A stretch of DNA of 33,310 bases from Paractinoplanes deccanensis (lineage in GTDB: Bacteria; Actinomycetota; Actinomycetes; Mycobacteriales; Micromonosporaceae): positions 1 through 33,310 of the forward strand of contig NZ_BOMI01000072.1 of NCBI RefSeq assembly GCF_016862115.1, written 5' to 3'. Below the pieces are notes generated by a model. That model was not told the DNA's origin. It made no database searches and saw only the letters and a list, made by a program, of their open reading frames with translations. Shown here piece by piece: positions 15,899 through 23,374 of the stretch. Within the stretch, counting starts at the first letter, position 1; the number at the start of each line of letters is the position of its first letter. A program made the translations under genes and the position numbers.

Positions 15899-16450
15899 AT
15901 GCCCCGGACTCTCGAACTCGGCCTCAACAGGATCTTCCGGTCGCGGTGGGGCGTCGCCATCGTTCTCGCGGTCATCGTGCTGGCCATCGTCGGACTCGGC
16001 CGGTTGTTCTCGGGCGATGACGACGACCCGTCCGGTCCGTCGCTGGGCACGGGATCGCCCGCGCCCGCGGTGAGCATCGACCCGTCCGAGAACGACAGCA
16101 TCGTCGATACGGCACCCCCGCCGAGCCCGTCGACCAGTCCCGGACGGGCTCAGCCGGAGGCCGTGGCCTACGCCTTCGCGTCGGCCTGGGCCGATCACCA
16201 GAACATCACTCCGAAGGCGTGGCGGGATCAGCTGCTGCCGAACTCGACCAAGAAGCTGGCCAACGAGCTCAGCGGTGTCGATCCCGCCGGCGTGCCGGCG
16301 GACCGGGTCATCGGACGCCCCAGCCTGGTGCCGGTGAGCGCCACCGTCGTCAGCGCGGTCGTCACGATGGACACCGGCAAGCTGACCCTGCGCCTGATCT
16401 CGCCGGACGGCCACTGGCTCGTCGACGGCATCGATTGGGAATCGGCGTGA
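15899..16450 (+). CDS. Bitopic NTF2-like protein, VirB8/TcpC-type candidate
   Basis: 183 aa. A short basic cytosolic N-terminus (LNRIFRSRWG) precedes a single TM at about 18-38, then a Pro/Ser/Asp-rich linker (40-80). An external domain follows at about 83-182, with AVAYAFASAWADHQNITPKAWRDQLLP, a middle VSATVVSAVVTMDTGKLTLRLI strand pair and a final HWLVDGIDWE. The layout (one TM plus an NTF2-like fold ending in a 'W-x-V-d-g' strand) is what VirB8/TcpC/ConB scaffold proteins look like. Sequence similarity itself is not diagnostic. The start lies 3 nt after the previous stop; its stop overlaps the next start as GTGA. Confidence 0.78.
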   Translation: MPRTLELGLNRIFRSRWGVAIVLAVIVLAIVGLGRLFSGDDDDPSGPSLGTGSPAPAVSIDPSENDSIVDTAPPPSPSTSPGRAQPEAVAYAFASAWADHQNITPKAWRDQLLPNSTKKLANELSGVDPAGVPADRVIGRPSLVPVSATVVSAVVTMDTGKLTLRLISPDGHWLVDGIDWESA

Positions 16451-17559
16451 GCGTCCCGCGACGTCGAAAAATCGTTCTTCTCGTCGCTCTCGTGGCGACG
16501 CTCGCATTGCTGTGCTGCGGAGGCAGCGTCACCGCCCTGCTGGTCGGCGGGCTCACCGACGAGGGCGACAAGTTGAACGTCGCGATGGGCTGCGGGAAGG
16601 GCGGACCGGTCGACCCCGATTCGAAGCTCCCCCGGGTCCGGCCCTACGGAGCGACGCAGATGCGGAACGCGGCGATCATCATCAACGTGGGCGCCGACCT
16701 GAAGATGCCTCCCCGGGCCTGGGTCATCGCGGTTGCCACGGCCATGCAGGAGTCCCGCCTCACCAACCTCGGCAATCTCGGCGCACGGAACGATCACGAC
16801 TCGCTGGGCCTCTTCCAGCAGCGGCCCAGCAGCGGGTGGGGCACGCCGGCGCAGGTCATGGACCCGACCTATGCGGCGACGAAGTTCTACCAGAAGCTCC
16901 AGACGATCCCCGGCTGGGACAAGATGGCGCTCACCGAGGCCGCCCAGAAGGTGCAGATCAGCGCCTACCCCGACGCGTACGCGAAGCACGAGCCGCTCGC
17001 GACCCAGATCGTGAACCAGTTGGCGGACGGCGCGGCGAACGCGGTGGGCAGCTCCCTCGCCATGGTCTGCGCCTCGGCCGGTCAGATCGCCGCCTCAGGC
17101 TGGACCAATCCGGTGAACGCGGTGGTGGGATCGGGCTTCCGCAGCGCGTCGCGTCCCGATCACCAGGGCGTGGACCTCATCATCGGCAAGTACGCGCCGA
17201 TCGCCGCGGCCGCGAGCGGCATCGTCTCGATGGTCAAGTGCGACGAGGACCACAAGGGACGCCGCACGTGCAACACCGACGGCTATCCGGGTAAGGGCGG
17301 ATGTGGCTGGATGGTGGAGATCCAGCACGCCGGCAACGTGATGACGCGGTACTGCCACATGGTGCAGCGACCGTTCGTCAGGGAGGGCCAGGAAGTGACG
17401 GCTGGAGAGATCATCGGTCGCGTCGGGTCGAGCGGTAACTCCTCCGGCCCTCACCTGCACTACGAGGTCCACCTCAACAACGACCGGTCGAGCGCCGGCG
17501 CCATCGATCCGGTGCAGTTCATGCGGCAACAGGGAGCCATGCTGGGAGGTGCGGGATGA
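16447..17559 (+). CDS. Bifunctional cell-wall hydrolase: lysozyme-like domain plus M23 peptidase
   Basis: 370 aa, GTG start overlapping the upstream stop. A TM/signal anchor lies at about 8-33, so the enzyme faces the wall. Residues about 75-190 form a lysozyme-like (transglycosylase-type) domain: AWVIAVATAMQESRLTNLGNLG with the probable catalytic Glu at 102, then SLGLFQQRPSSGWGT. Residues about 225-355 form an M23 (LytM) zinc peptidase: H239-Q-G-V-D243 and G-P-H336-L-H338 supply the metal ligands. It should cut both glycan and peptide to let the secretion channel through the wall, like the two-domain CwlT of ICEBs1 (which uses NlpC/P60 instead of M23). An insert with two Cys pairs (CDEDHKGRRTC, GGCGW) lies inside the M23 domain. 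Its stop overlaps the next start. Confidence 0.93.
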   Translation: MSVPRRRKIVLLVALVATLALLCCGGSVTALLVGGLTDEGDKLNVAMGCGKGGPVDPDSKLPRVRPYGATQMRNAAIIINVGADLKMPPRAWVIAVATAMQESRLTNLGNLGARNDHDSLGLFQQRPSSGWGTPAQVMDPTYAATKFYQKLQTIPGWDKMALTEAAQKVQISAYPDAYAKHEPLATQIVNQLADGAANAVGSSLAMVCASAGQIAASGWTNPVNAVVGSGFRSASRPDHQGVDLIIGKYAPIAAAASGIVSMVKCDEDHKGRRTCNTDGYPGKGGCGWMVEIQHAGNVMTRYCHMVQRPFVREGQEVTAGEIIGRVGSSGNSSGPHLHYEVHLNNDRSSAGAIDPVQFMRQQGAMLGGAG

Positions 17560-18158
17560 CCGGCGGCGCCGTGCCCGATCCCTTCGCCATGTCCGACGGT
17601 TCCCTGGAAGCACCGCTGCCGATCGTGCCCACGCCCGCCGCCATGACCGGGGCGCTGAGGGGCCGCCGGGTCCTGATCGGGCTGCCCGGCCACGGCTGGC
17701 GGGGCGACCTCCGAGCGGACGAGAAGGTCGTCCAGGGCAGCCGTACCTATGTGCCGGTCATGCAGGAGGGCGAGTGGTACCGGGCGGAGGCCGAGCAGAC
17801 CGAGGTTTTCGCGCCGCTGATCCCGGTCGAGCGCGTCTGGGTCGAGGACTTCGGGATCGGCGGGCTGACCACGGGAACGGACGATCTGACGTCGAAGCTG
17901 GTGTCGCTGGACGAGCCGTCGCGGCGCAGCCCCGTCAAGGCGCTGGACGCGCCGCGGCTCACGGGCCTGCGAGTCGTTCGGATGCTGGAAGCCGGTGAGG
18001 AGCAGCGCGATCTCCGCGCGGTCACGGAGATGCACACCAACAACGACGGCGACATCTGCGTGCGAGTGACGACCGAACTGGAGTGGTATCGGTGGTCCTG
18101 GAGTGGCCGTGTACCGCGGACTCTAGAGGTCCCGGTGCACATGTTGTGGCTCGAGTAG
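17556..18158 (+). CDS. Soluble protein of unknown function, last gene of the secretion operon
   Basis: 200 aa, ATG overlapping the hydrolase stop (ATGA). There is no signal peptide or membrane helix. The sequence is beta-rich with many Val/Trp/Arg and short repeats of hydrophobic strands (RRVLIGLPGHGWRGDLRADEKV, RTYVPVMQEGEWYRAEAEQTEVF, RVWVEDFGIGGL, CVRVTTELEWYRWSWSGR). This suggests a small beta-barrel or immunoglobulin-like fold, but I do not recognise it. By position it may be a cytosolic accessory factor or a substrate of the T4SS-like machine. Its stop is 2 bp from the stop of the convergent gene. Confidence 0.8.
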   Translation: MTGGAVPDPFAMSDGSLEAPLPIVPTPAAMTGALRGRRVLIGLPGHGWRGDLRADEKVVQGSRTYVPVMQEGEWYRAEAEQTEVFAPLIPVERVWVEDFGIGGLTTGTDDLTSKLVSLDEPSRRSPVKALDAPRLTGLRVVRMLEAGEEQRDLRAVTEMHTNNDGDICVRVTTELEWYRWSWSGRVPRTLEVPVHMLWLE

Positions 18159-18160
18159 CT

Positions 18161-18754
18161 CTAGCCCACCTTGCTGGCGCTACAGACACGCCAACCGTCC
18201 TCGTCCACGACGCCGAAACGCCACGACTCACTCACCCGGCCCGATTTGTCGGACGCGGTCTTGACCAGATCCGTGCTCACTTCGCCATTGGCGCCGTTCG
18301 ACTGAACAACGAACGTAGCCCAGCTGACTCGGATCGCTACGGAGAACTGCTTCTCACGGGCAACGATGTCTGCGCGGTAATCGGCCAAGGGCTGGAGGTC
18401 TCCCCCGGATTTGCACTGGTAGAGGGACGCCCTCTCATCGTCACGATTGACGAGGTAGGCACGAAGGAAGTTGTCCACAACGGCGTCTGGTTCAGCTCGG
18501 TCGATCTTGGTTTCCTCGTCGTAGAGGAGGACCGCCACGCCGACGCCGCCCATGCACAGCAGGGCCAGCACCCCCGCCGCGACCGCGAGCCACAAACGGC
18601 GGCGTGGGTTGCGGGGCTTCTTCGGCTTTGCCGGGGCCTCCGGCGCCGCTGCCTCGCCCAGCGCGGCGCCCGCGCCCGTTACGGCACCGCCGGCGGGCTG
18701 CTGGGGCACGTCGGCTTGCGGCACGGGGCTCGTCGCGGGGTCCTGCGGCTGCAC
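18161..18754 (-). CDS. Second bitopic NTF2-like protein, facing the secretion operon
   Basis: 197 aa, GTG start at 18754 with only a distant GAGG. The cytosolic N-terminus is Pro/Ala/Gln-rich (about 1-45) and ends in a basic patch KPKKPRNPRRR. A single TM covers about 54-76 (LWLAVAAGVLALLCMGGVGVAVLLY). The external domain (about 85-197) starts with AVVDNFLRAYLVNRDDERASLYQC and ends in SWRFGVVDEDGWRVCSASKVG, with a Cys near each end that could form a disulfide. Overall it resembles actinobacterial DUF4878/NTF2-like lipoprotein-type domains and, in layout, VirB8. It is convergent with the secretion operon and divergent from the FtsK-like gene, so it may be a separately regulated partner of either. 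Confidence 0.8.
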   Translation of the reverse strand: MQPQDPATSPVPQADVPQQPAGGAVTGAGAALGEAAAPEAPAKPKKPRNPRRRLWLAVAAGVLALLCMGGVGVAVLLYDEETKIDRAEPDAVVDNFLRAYLVNRDDERASLYQCKSGGDLQPLADYRADIVAREKQFSVAIRVSWATFVVQSNGANGEVSTDLVKTASDKSGRVSESWRFGVVDEDGWRVCSASKVG

Positions 18755-18851
18755 ACATACGACAGTAGTGCCTCGTCACCCGTATCCGCCCGCGCGGCTA
18801 CCCAGTGGCACAAGCCCGGCCAATCGGTCGCGACTCGGGAGGCTTCGGGCT

Positions 18852-18896
18852 ACCCGGGAACGCGATGCCCGGGTCGCTCTGGGATAAGTTTTATCC
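18852..18896 (+). promoter_or_regulatory. Hairpin and AT-rich palindrome upstream of the FtsK-like gene
   Basis: ACCCGGG (18852-18858) and CCCGGGT (18868-18874) form a 7-bp dyad with a 9-nt centre. Eight bases later lies a perfect palindrome GGATAA-GTT-TTATCC (18882-18896), strikingly AT-rich for this genome. It sits 8 bp before the AGGAGG ribosome site (18905-18910) of the FtsK-like gene. It is a good operator candidate; the regulator is not in the window as far as I can tell. Confidence 0.45.
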
Positions 18897-18918
18897 GCGC
18901 ACACAGGAGGTGAGGGCG

Positions 18919-21480
18919 GTGGCGGATTCGGTTTCGCGGGTCCATCAGGCTGCCGCTTTGCACCGGCAGGCGGCGGCGATCGCGGAGGCCGCGGCGACCG
19001 TGCTCGACGGTGACGGGCCGGCTACGCCCGATCCGCTCGAGCAGCATCGGCTCGTCGAGGACCTGCGGGTGGCCGCGGCGGCCCTCGCTCCGGGGTGGCT
19101 CGGGGCGCCGCTGGAGGCCCAGTCGCTGAACACTCCGCTCGGCGGGGTCTTTCCGCCCCAGTTCGTGCGGCTCGGGGTGGCTCAGCCGCTCGACGATGCT
19201 CGTTTTCCCGCTCTGGTCCCGCTTCTCGGCACGGGTCATCTGACGATCGACGCCACCGCCACCGACTCGCGGGTGTTCGGGCTGCTGCGGTCGATTTTGG
19301 TGCGGCTGCTCGCCGCCGCGCCGGCCGGGTCTCTTCTGGTGCGGGCCGTCGACGGTGTCGGCGCCGGTGAGGTCTTCGCCCCGTTCGCCGACCTGCGGGA
19401 CGCGGGGCTGATGTCGCCGCCGGCCACCGACCGGCAGGGGCTGCGGGACGTGCTCGCCGAGGCCGAGAAGTGGCTGCGCCCGGGCCGTGGCGTCGCTCCG
19501 CGCCGGAGCCGCCGCGACCGGATGATGCTTGTCGTCATCGCCAGCCTGCCCGAGATGACCGAGGGCGAGGAGCTGCGCCGCATCGCCGCGCTCGCTCAGC
19601 AGGGTCCCGACTCGGGGCTGCACCTGATCGTCGCCGGGTGGCCGCCGCCGCCCCTCACCGCGGAGACCACTCAGGCGCCGCTGCCGAGGACGACCATGAT
19701 CTCCGTACGCAATCCGTACGCGGTGATCGGCGACCCGCCCGGGGCGACGTACGGCTCGAATCCCCACGTCTCCTGGCTGAACGCCCCCGTCTTCCTCGAC
19801 GACGACCCGCCGCCCCATCTGGTCGAGGCCGTCTGCCGTGAGCTGGTCGCGCACTCGGCCGCCGCGTCCCATGTGACGCTGGCCGACCTGCTGCCCGAGA
19901 CCGCCGACGAGATGTGGGCCGGCGACGCCGCCGAGGGCCTGAGCACTGTCGTCGGCCACGACGGCGACACCCCGTTGATCCTGCGCTTCAACGACCTCAC
20001 CCCACACTGGATGGTCGGCGGGCGTTCCGGCGCCGGCAAGACGGCGTTCCTGGTCAATGTCCTGTACGGTCTCGGCGCCCGCTACAGCCCGGGCGAGCTG
20101 GCCCTCTACCTGCTCGACTTCAAGGAGGGCGTGACCTTCGCCGAGTTCGTGCCGACCCGGCGCGACCGCACCTGGCTGCCGCACGCGCGCGCCGTCGGCG
20201 TCGAGGCCGATCGGGAGTACGGCCTGGCGGTGCTCCGCGAGCTCGACGCCGAGATGGCAAGGCGTTCGGTGGCGTACGAACGCGCGGGTGTGGCCCGTTT
20301 CGCCGAGCTACGGGCCGCGGCCGCCGAGGAGGGCCGCAACCGTCCGCTGCCTCGCATCCTGTGCGTCATCGACGAGTTCCCGGTGCTGCTCGGCGGCGCC
20401 GACCCGGTGGCGACCGAGGCGGCCGCGCTGCTCGACTCGCTGGCGCGCACCGGCCGTTCATGCGGCATCCACCTGATCCTGGCCAGCCAAAACATGCTGC
20501 TCCAGGGCCCGCGCGACTTCTTCGGGCAGTTCCCGGTGCGCATCGCGCTGCCGGGCGGCGGCGACGTTCTGGAGCCGGCTAACGATTCGGCGGCCGGCCT
20601 GCCGCTGGGCACCGCGGTGGTCAACACGGCCGGCGGCCTGGGCGGCCCGCGCGGCGCGACCCGGGGTCACGAACGGATGGTGCGTTTCCCCGACCCGCAC
20701 GCGGACGAGGAGCTGCTGAGCGACCTTCGGCACAAGCTGTGGGGCGCCCGCAACCCCGAGACGCAGCCGCCACGGGTCTTCGCCGGCTACGCGTCGCAGC
20801 ATCTCGCCGACGACCCCACCTACCGGTCGGCGCTCGCCGGGCGCGCTGCCCGGCCGGCGGCGCTGGTCGGCCGCGCGCTCGACGTCAACCTCTCCACCGC
20901 CGCGTTCCCGTTCGACGCGTCCCCGGGCCGCCATTTGGCCATTTTCGGTACGCAGGCGTCCGGCTCCGAGGTGCTCGACGCGGCCGCCCGCAGCGTCGCC
21001 GCGTGCCATCAGCCCCGTACCACCAGGTTTGTGATCGCCTCTCTGGTCGCGGAGGGCGACCGGCTCGCCGAGGCCTTGGCCGCCGAGATCGGGCACCGGC
21101 AGGAGGTCGTGGTGGTCGACGCGGCCGGCCTGGCCGAGGAGCTCGACCCGCAACGGCCCGGCTATCGGGTGGTTTTCGGCATGGACGCGACCCCGCCCGG
21201 CGGCCTGCGCGGGCTCGAGGCGCTGCTACGCGACGGCCCGGGTCGCGGCGCTCACCTGCTGTCCTGGTGGCGCGACCCGCGCCGGTTCGCCGAGGCGACC
21301 GAGGGCGCGGGGGTGGCCGGCATGCTGTTCCTCAACGTGCCGGGCGCCGAGGTGGCGGCGATGGTGGGCCGCCCGCTGGAGTGGCAGCCCCGCCCCAACC
21401 GAGCGCTGCTGCACGACCGGCACGCCGACCGTACGGTGACGCTCGTGCCCTTCCTCGCGCCGGAGGGTGACGAACCGTGA
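18919..21480 (+). CDS. FtsK/EccC-like multi-module ATPase
   Basis: 853 aa; GTG at 18919 chosen because AGGAGG ends 8 nt upstream. No TM segment is visible. The N-terminal helix region (1-45) is followed by three ATPase-like modules. The first (about 100-260) lacks a P-loop. The second (about 345-600) has Walker A G-R-S-G-A-G-K-T (368-375), Walker B RILCVIDEF (about 478-486) and the downstream GIHLILASQN, typical of FtsK/SpoIIIE, TcpA and EccC. The third (about 640-840) has a decayed loop AIFGTQASGSEVL without the Lys-Ser/Thr pair. Three serial modules recall EccC of type VII secretion. It probably moves DNA or protein, and could be the coupling protein of the adjacent T4SS-like operon. The next gene overlaps by 4 nt. 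Confidence 0.85.
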   Translation: MADSVSRVHQAAALHRQAAAIAEAAATVLDGDGPATPDPLEQHRLVEDLRVAAAALAPGWLGAPLEAQSLNTPLGGVFPPQFVRLGVAQPLDDARFPALVPLLGTGHLTIDATATDSRVFGLLRSILVRLLAAAPAGSLLVRAVDGVGAGEVFAPFADLRDAGLMSPPATDRQGLRDVLAEAEKWLRPGRGVAPRRSRRDRMMLVVIASLPEMTEGEELRRIAALAQQGPDSGLHLIVAGWPPPPLTAETTQAPLPRTTMISVRNPYAVIGDPPGATYGSNPHVSWLNAPVFLDDDPPPHLVEAVCRELVAHSAAASHVTLADLLPETADEMWAGDAAEGLSTVVGHDGDTPLILRFNDLTPHWMVGGRSGAGKTAFLVNVLYGLGARYSPGELALYLLDFKEGVTFAEFVPTRRDRTWLPHARAVGVEADREYGLAVLRELDAEMARRSVAYERAGVARFAELRAAAAEEGRNRPLPRILCVIDEFPVLLGGADPVATEAAALLDSLARTGRSCGIHLILASQNMLLQGPRDFFGQFPVRIALPGGGDVLEPANDSAAGLPLGTAVVNTAGGLGGPRGATRGHERMVRFPDPHADEELLSDLRHKLWGARNPETQPPRVFAGYASQHLADDPTYRSALAGRAARPAALVGRALDVNLSTAAFPFDASPGRHLAIFGTQASGSEVLDAAARSVAACHQPRTTRFVIASLVAEGDRLAEALAAEIGHRQEVVVVDAAGLAEELDPQRPGYRVVFGMDATPPGGLRGLEALLRDGPGRGAHLLSWWRDPRRFAEATEGAGVAGMLFLNVPGAEVAAMVGRPLEWQPRPNRALLHDRHADRTVTLVPFLAPEGDEP

Positions 21481-22154
21481 CCGACCAGCAGACCAACGCG
21501 ATCCCGGCCCAGTCGTCCCCGCCCGCCCCGGGCCCGTGGGCCGACTACCTCGCCGCCGCGCAACGCCTCGACGCCGTCCGCCGCGCCGCGAGCGCCGCCG
21601 CGGGAGAGCACCAGGCGGCGGCCACGACCGCGAGGCAGGAGCTTTCGGCCGTACGGGCACAGCTCGCCCAGCAGGAGGCGCGCCTGGGCGGCGAGCTCGG
21701 CGTACCGCTGACCGAACTGAGACCGACCCAGGCGGACCTGAACGTGGCCACCCAGGCCGTGGCCGGCGGCCCCTCGGCGGCGTTGGCCGCGCTGCGCCAG
21801 GCACGGCAGACGGCGGACACGGCGGAGGCCCTGCTGACCGGCCCCGCGCCGAGCCGCGAGTGGCGCCCGTGGACGCGCAACCTGCTGGTGTACGGACCGT
21901 TCGCGGTGGTCGTGCTGATCGTGCAGATTGCGCTGTACCTGGTCGCCTCCCCCGGCTCGGTGCCCAATTACGCCCTGCTGTGCGGCCTGAGCATGCCGCT
22001 GGTCGCCTTCGGCCTGGGCTGGGCAACGATCGGCTTCGTCTGGGGCGGCGGCGACGAGCCCGTCGACCGCACCCCGATCGTGGGCGCCATCGCGTGCCTG
22101 GCTCCGGTGCTGCTGACGTGCATGGGCGTGGGGCTGGCGTCGTTCTTCAGCTGA
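21477..22154 (+). CDS. Coiled-coil protein with three C-terminal TM segments, partner of the FtsK-like ATPase
   Basis: 225 aa, GTG start overlapping the FtsK-like stop (GTGA), so the two are made together. Residues about 20-70 form a probable coiled coil rich in Ala/Glu/Gln/Arg (RAASAAAGEHQAAATTARQE and following). A second helical stretch covers about 85-125. Three hydrophobic segments follow: about 140-160 (VYGPFAVVVLIVQIALYLV), 165-185 and 200-223. I do not recognise a family. Because the ATPase lacks its own membrane helices, this protein is a natural candidate for its membrane anchor. That role is inferred from coupling and topology only. Confidence 0.8.
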   Translation: MTDQQTNAIPAQSSPPAPGPWADYLAAAQRLDAVRRAASAAAGEHQAAATTARQELSAVRAQLAQQEARLGGELGVPLTELRPTQADLNVATQAVAGGPSAALAALRQARQTADTAEALLTGPAPSREWRPWTRNLLVYGPFAVVVLIVQIALYLVASPGSVPNYALLCGLSMPLVAFGLGWATIGFVWGGGDEPVDRTPIVGAIACLAPVLLTCMGVGLASFFS

Positions 22155-22369
22155 GCGGCGCGGTCGCCCCGTGCCGCAACGGCTGTCCGCGCGCTCTGCT
22201 GTCGAACTCTCGGGACCGGCGGCTGCGACGGTCGACGGGCCCGCACCGTCAAGCCGCGACGCTCTCGCGCCCCGCCGCCGGCCGGAATGGCCGTCGTTGC
22301 TGACCGCTGTTGTGCAGCACCCGTGCCCGAACTGCATGGGCGCCTACATCCCGCGCCCGCAACCTAGGC

Positions 22370-22680
22370 TCGCACCCGCTACCGCCTCACGCCGCCCTGC
22401 GCCGCCACCGTCCCACGCCGCCCGCGCCGGCACGGCCCCGCACCACCACGGCCTCGCACCGCCACGCGCCGCCACGGACCGCTCCCGCACCGCGCCGCCA
22501 CGGCCCCGCTGGGCGACCGCCCCGCACCGCCATGGCCCCGCGCCGCTCGCACCGCTAGGGGTCTGCGCCGCTCGCACCGCCACGGCCTGCGCCGCCCGCA
22601 TCGCCATGGCCCGCACCGCCACGCGCCGCCACTGCACCGCGCCGCGTCGGCACCGCCCCGCACCGCCGTCGTCCTCCTCT
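22370..22680. repeat. C-rich imperfect tandem repeat block
   Basis: About 310 bp built from degenerate units around CACCGCCACGGCC and GCACCGCCATGGCC, spaced 12-25 bp apart. On the + strand G is depleted outside CG/GG pairs and C dominates. Translation in any frame gives simple Arg/Pro/Ala/His or Gly/Ala/Arg repeats. It could be an expanded repeat or the remnant of a repetitive gene. No CRISPR-type regular spacing is present. Confidence 0.7.
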
Positions 22681-22780
22681 GCCGCCGTTGAGCTGGTGTT
22701 GCTGCCCGTGCTCGCCGCCGCGCTCCGCTGAGGTGCCCGACCGGGCCTTTGTCTTACGCGATCCAATGCGGTTCGGGAGG

Positions 22781-22805
22781 TTGTCCACAGTGCGGCTTGT
22801 CCACA
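22781..22805 (+). promoter_or_regulatory. Two perfect direct DnaA boxes (TTGTCCACA)
   Basis: TTGTCCACA occurs at 22781-22789 and again at 22797-22805, same orientation, start-to-start distance 16 bp. This is the form of the DnaA box preferred in high-GC actinobacteria. The site is between convergent genes and no dnaA or dnaN gene is in the window. It is therefore more likely a DnaA-titration site or part of an origin-like or plasmid-derived element than a promoter site. Confidence 0.7.
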
Positions 22806-22972
22806 GGGGATTGCGCGCGAACTCGCGAATTCAGCGAGAATGGCTCCTTGCTGGTGGGGGCCCCTTGGGAGGGCGGGCTCTGGTTGGGGACGGGCTCTGG
22901 TGGGGGCGGCGGGGCGCGTCTGCGGGCCGGCTCCCGGCGGCGAGGTGCTTCGGCGGCCAGTCCGGCCTCGGC

Positions 22973-23374
22973 CTAGTCGAGCGCGGCGGTCAAGTCCACC
23001 TCGACAAGCTGCCCGCGAAAGCCCAAAGCAGCCACCCCAAGCAGGGTCGAGGCCGTCGTGAAGGCCGGCGCCAGCGGCGAGTCGTTGAGGCGCTGCCAGA
23101 CGGCGGCCAGGACCTCGCTGGACGGGCTCACCACGTAGATGACCGAGCGCACCACCTGGTCGGGCTTCGCGCCGGCGGACTCGAGGACGGCCAGGCAGTT
23201 GGCGATCACCTGGTCGGTTTGGGCGTCGTAGTCTCCGGGCTGCCCGACGACCTCGCCTTCCAGGTTGAGGGGGCATTGGCCGGCGAAGTGCGCCAAGCGG
23301 CCGGCGGGGGTGATGGTGACGTGGGTGTAGCCGGGCGGCTCGTGGACGGTCGGGGGGTTGAACTTCTCGATCAT
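22973..23374 (-). CDS. RidA/YjgF-family protein lacking the catalytic arginine
   Basis: 133 aa, typical length for the Rid family of small trimeric proteins. Family features: the early H-F-A-G-Q-C-P strand, Q-T-D-Q-V-I-A-N-C-L-A-V-L-E-S-A-G helix and V-V-R-S-V-I-Y-V. The normal A-R-S/T motif that carries the carboxylate-binding Arg of true enamine deaminases reads T-A-S-T here. It is therefore probably not a canonical RidA deaminase but one of the less-studied Rid subgroups. ATG at 23374 overlaps the marR stop (ATGA), so it is co-translated with the regulator. Confidence 0.88.
   Translation of the reverse strand: MIEKFNPPTVHEPPGYTHVTITPAGRLAHFAGQCPLNLEGEVVGQPGDYDAQTDQVIANCLAVLESAGAKPDQVVRSVIYVVSPSSEVLAAVWQRLNDSPLAPAFTTASTLLGVAALGFRGQLVEVDLTAALD

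Larger units (their letters stand above)
22155..22972. other. 818-bp non-coding gap between convergent genes, with base-skew switch
   Basis: The coiled-coil gene ends at 22154 and the leftward RidA-like gene ends at 22973, so no promoter for either is expected here. The gap holds a C-rich imperfect repeat block (about 22370-22680), two DnaA boxes (22781-22805), a small dyad CTCGC/GCGAG around an EcoRI-like centre (about 22823-22839) and a G-rich block (about 22850-22925). Open frames crossing it are low-complexity Arg/Pro or Gly/Arg runs, with no protein-like character. Confidence 0.7.

Noticed and set aside
22370..22680. CRISPR array
   Set aside because: Repeats are short, degenerate and irregularly spaced, without unique spacers; no cas genes.
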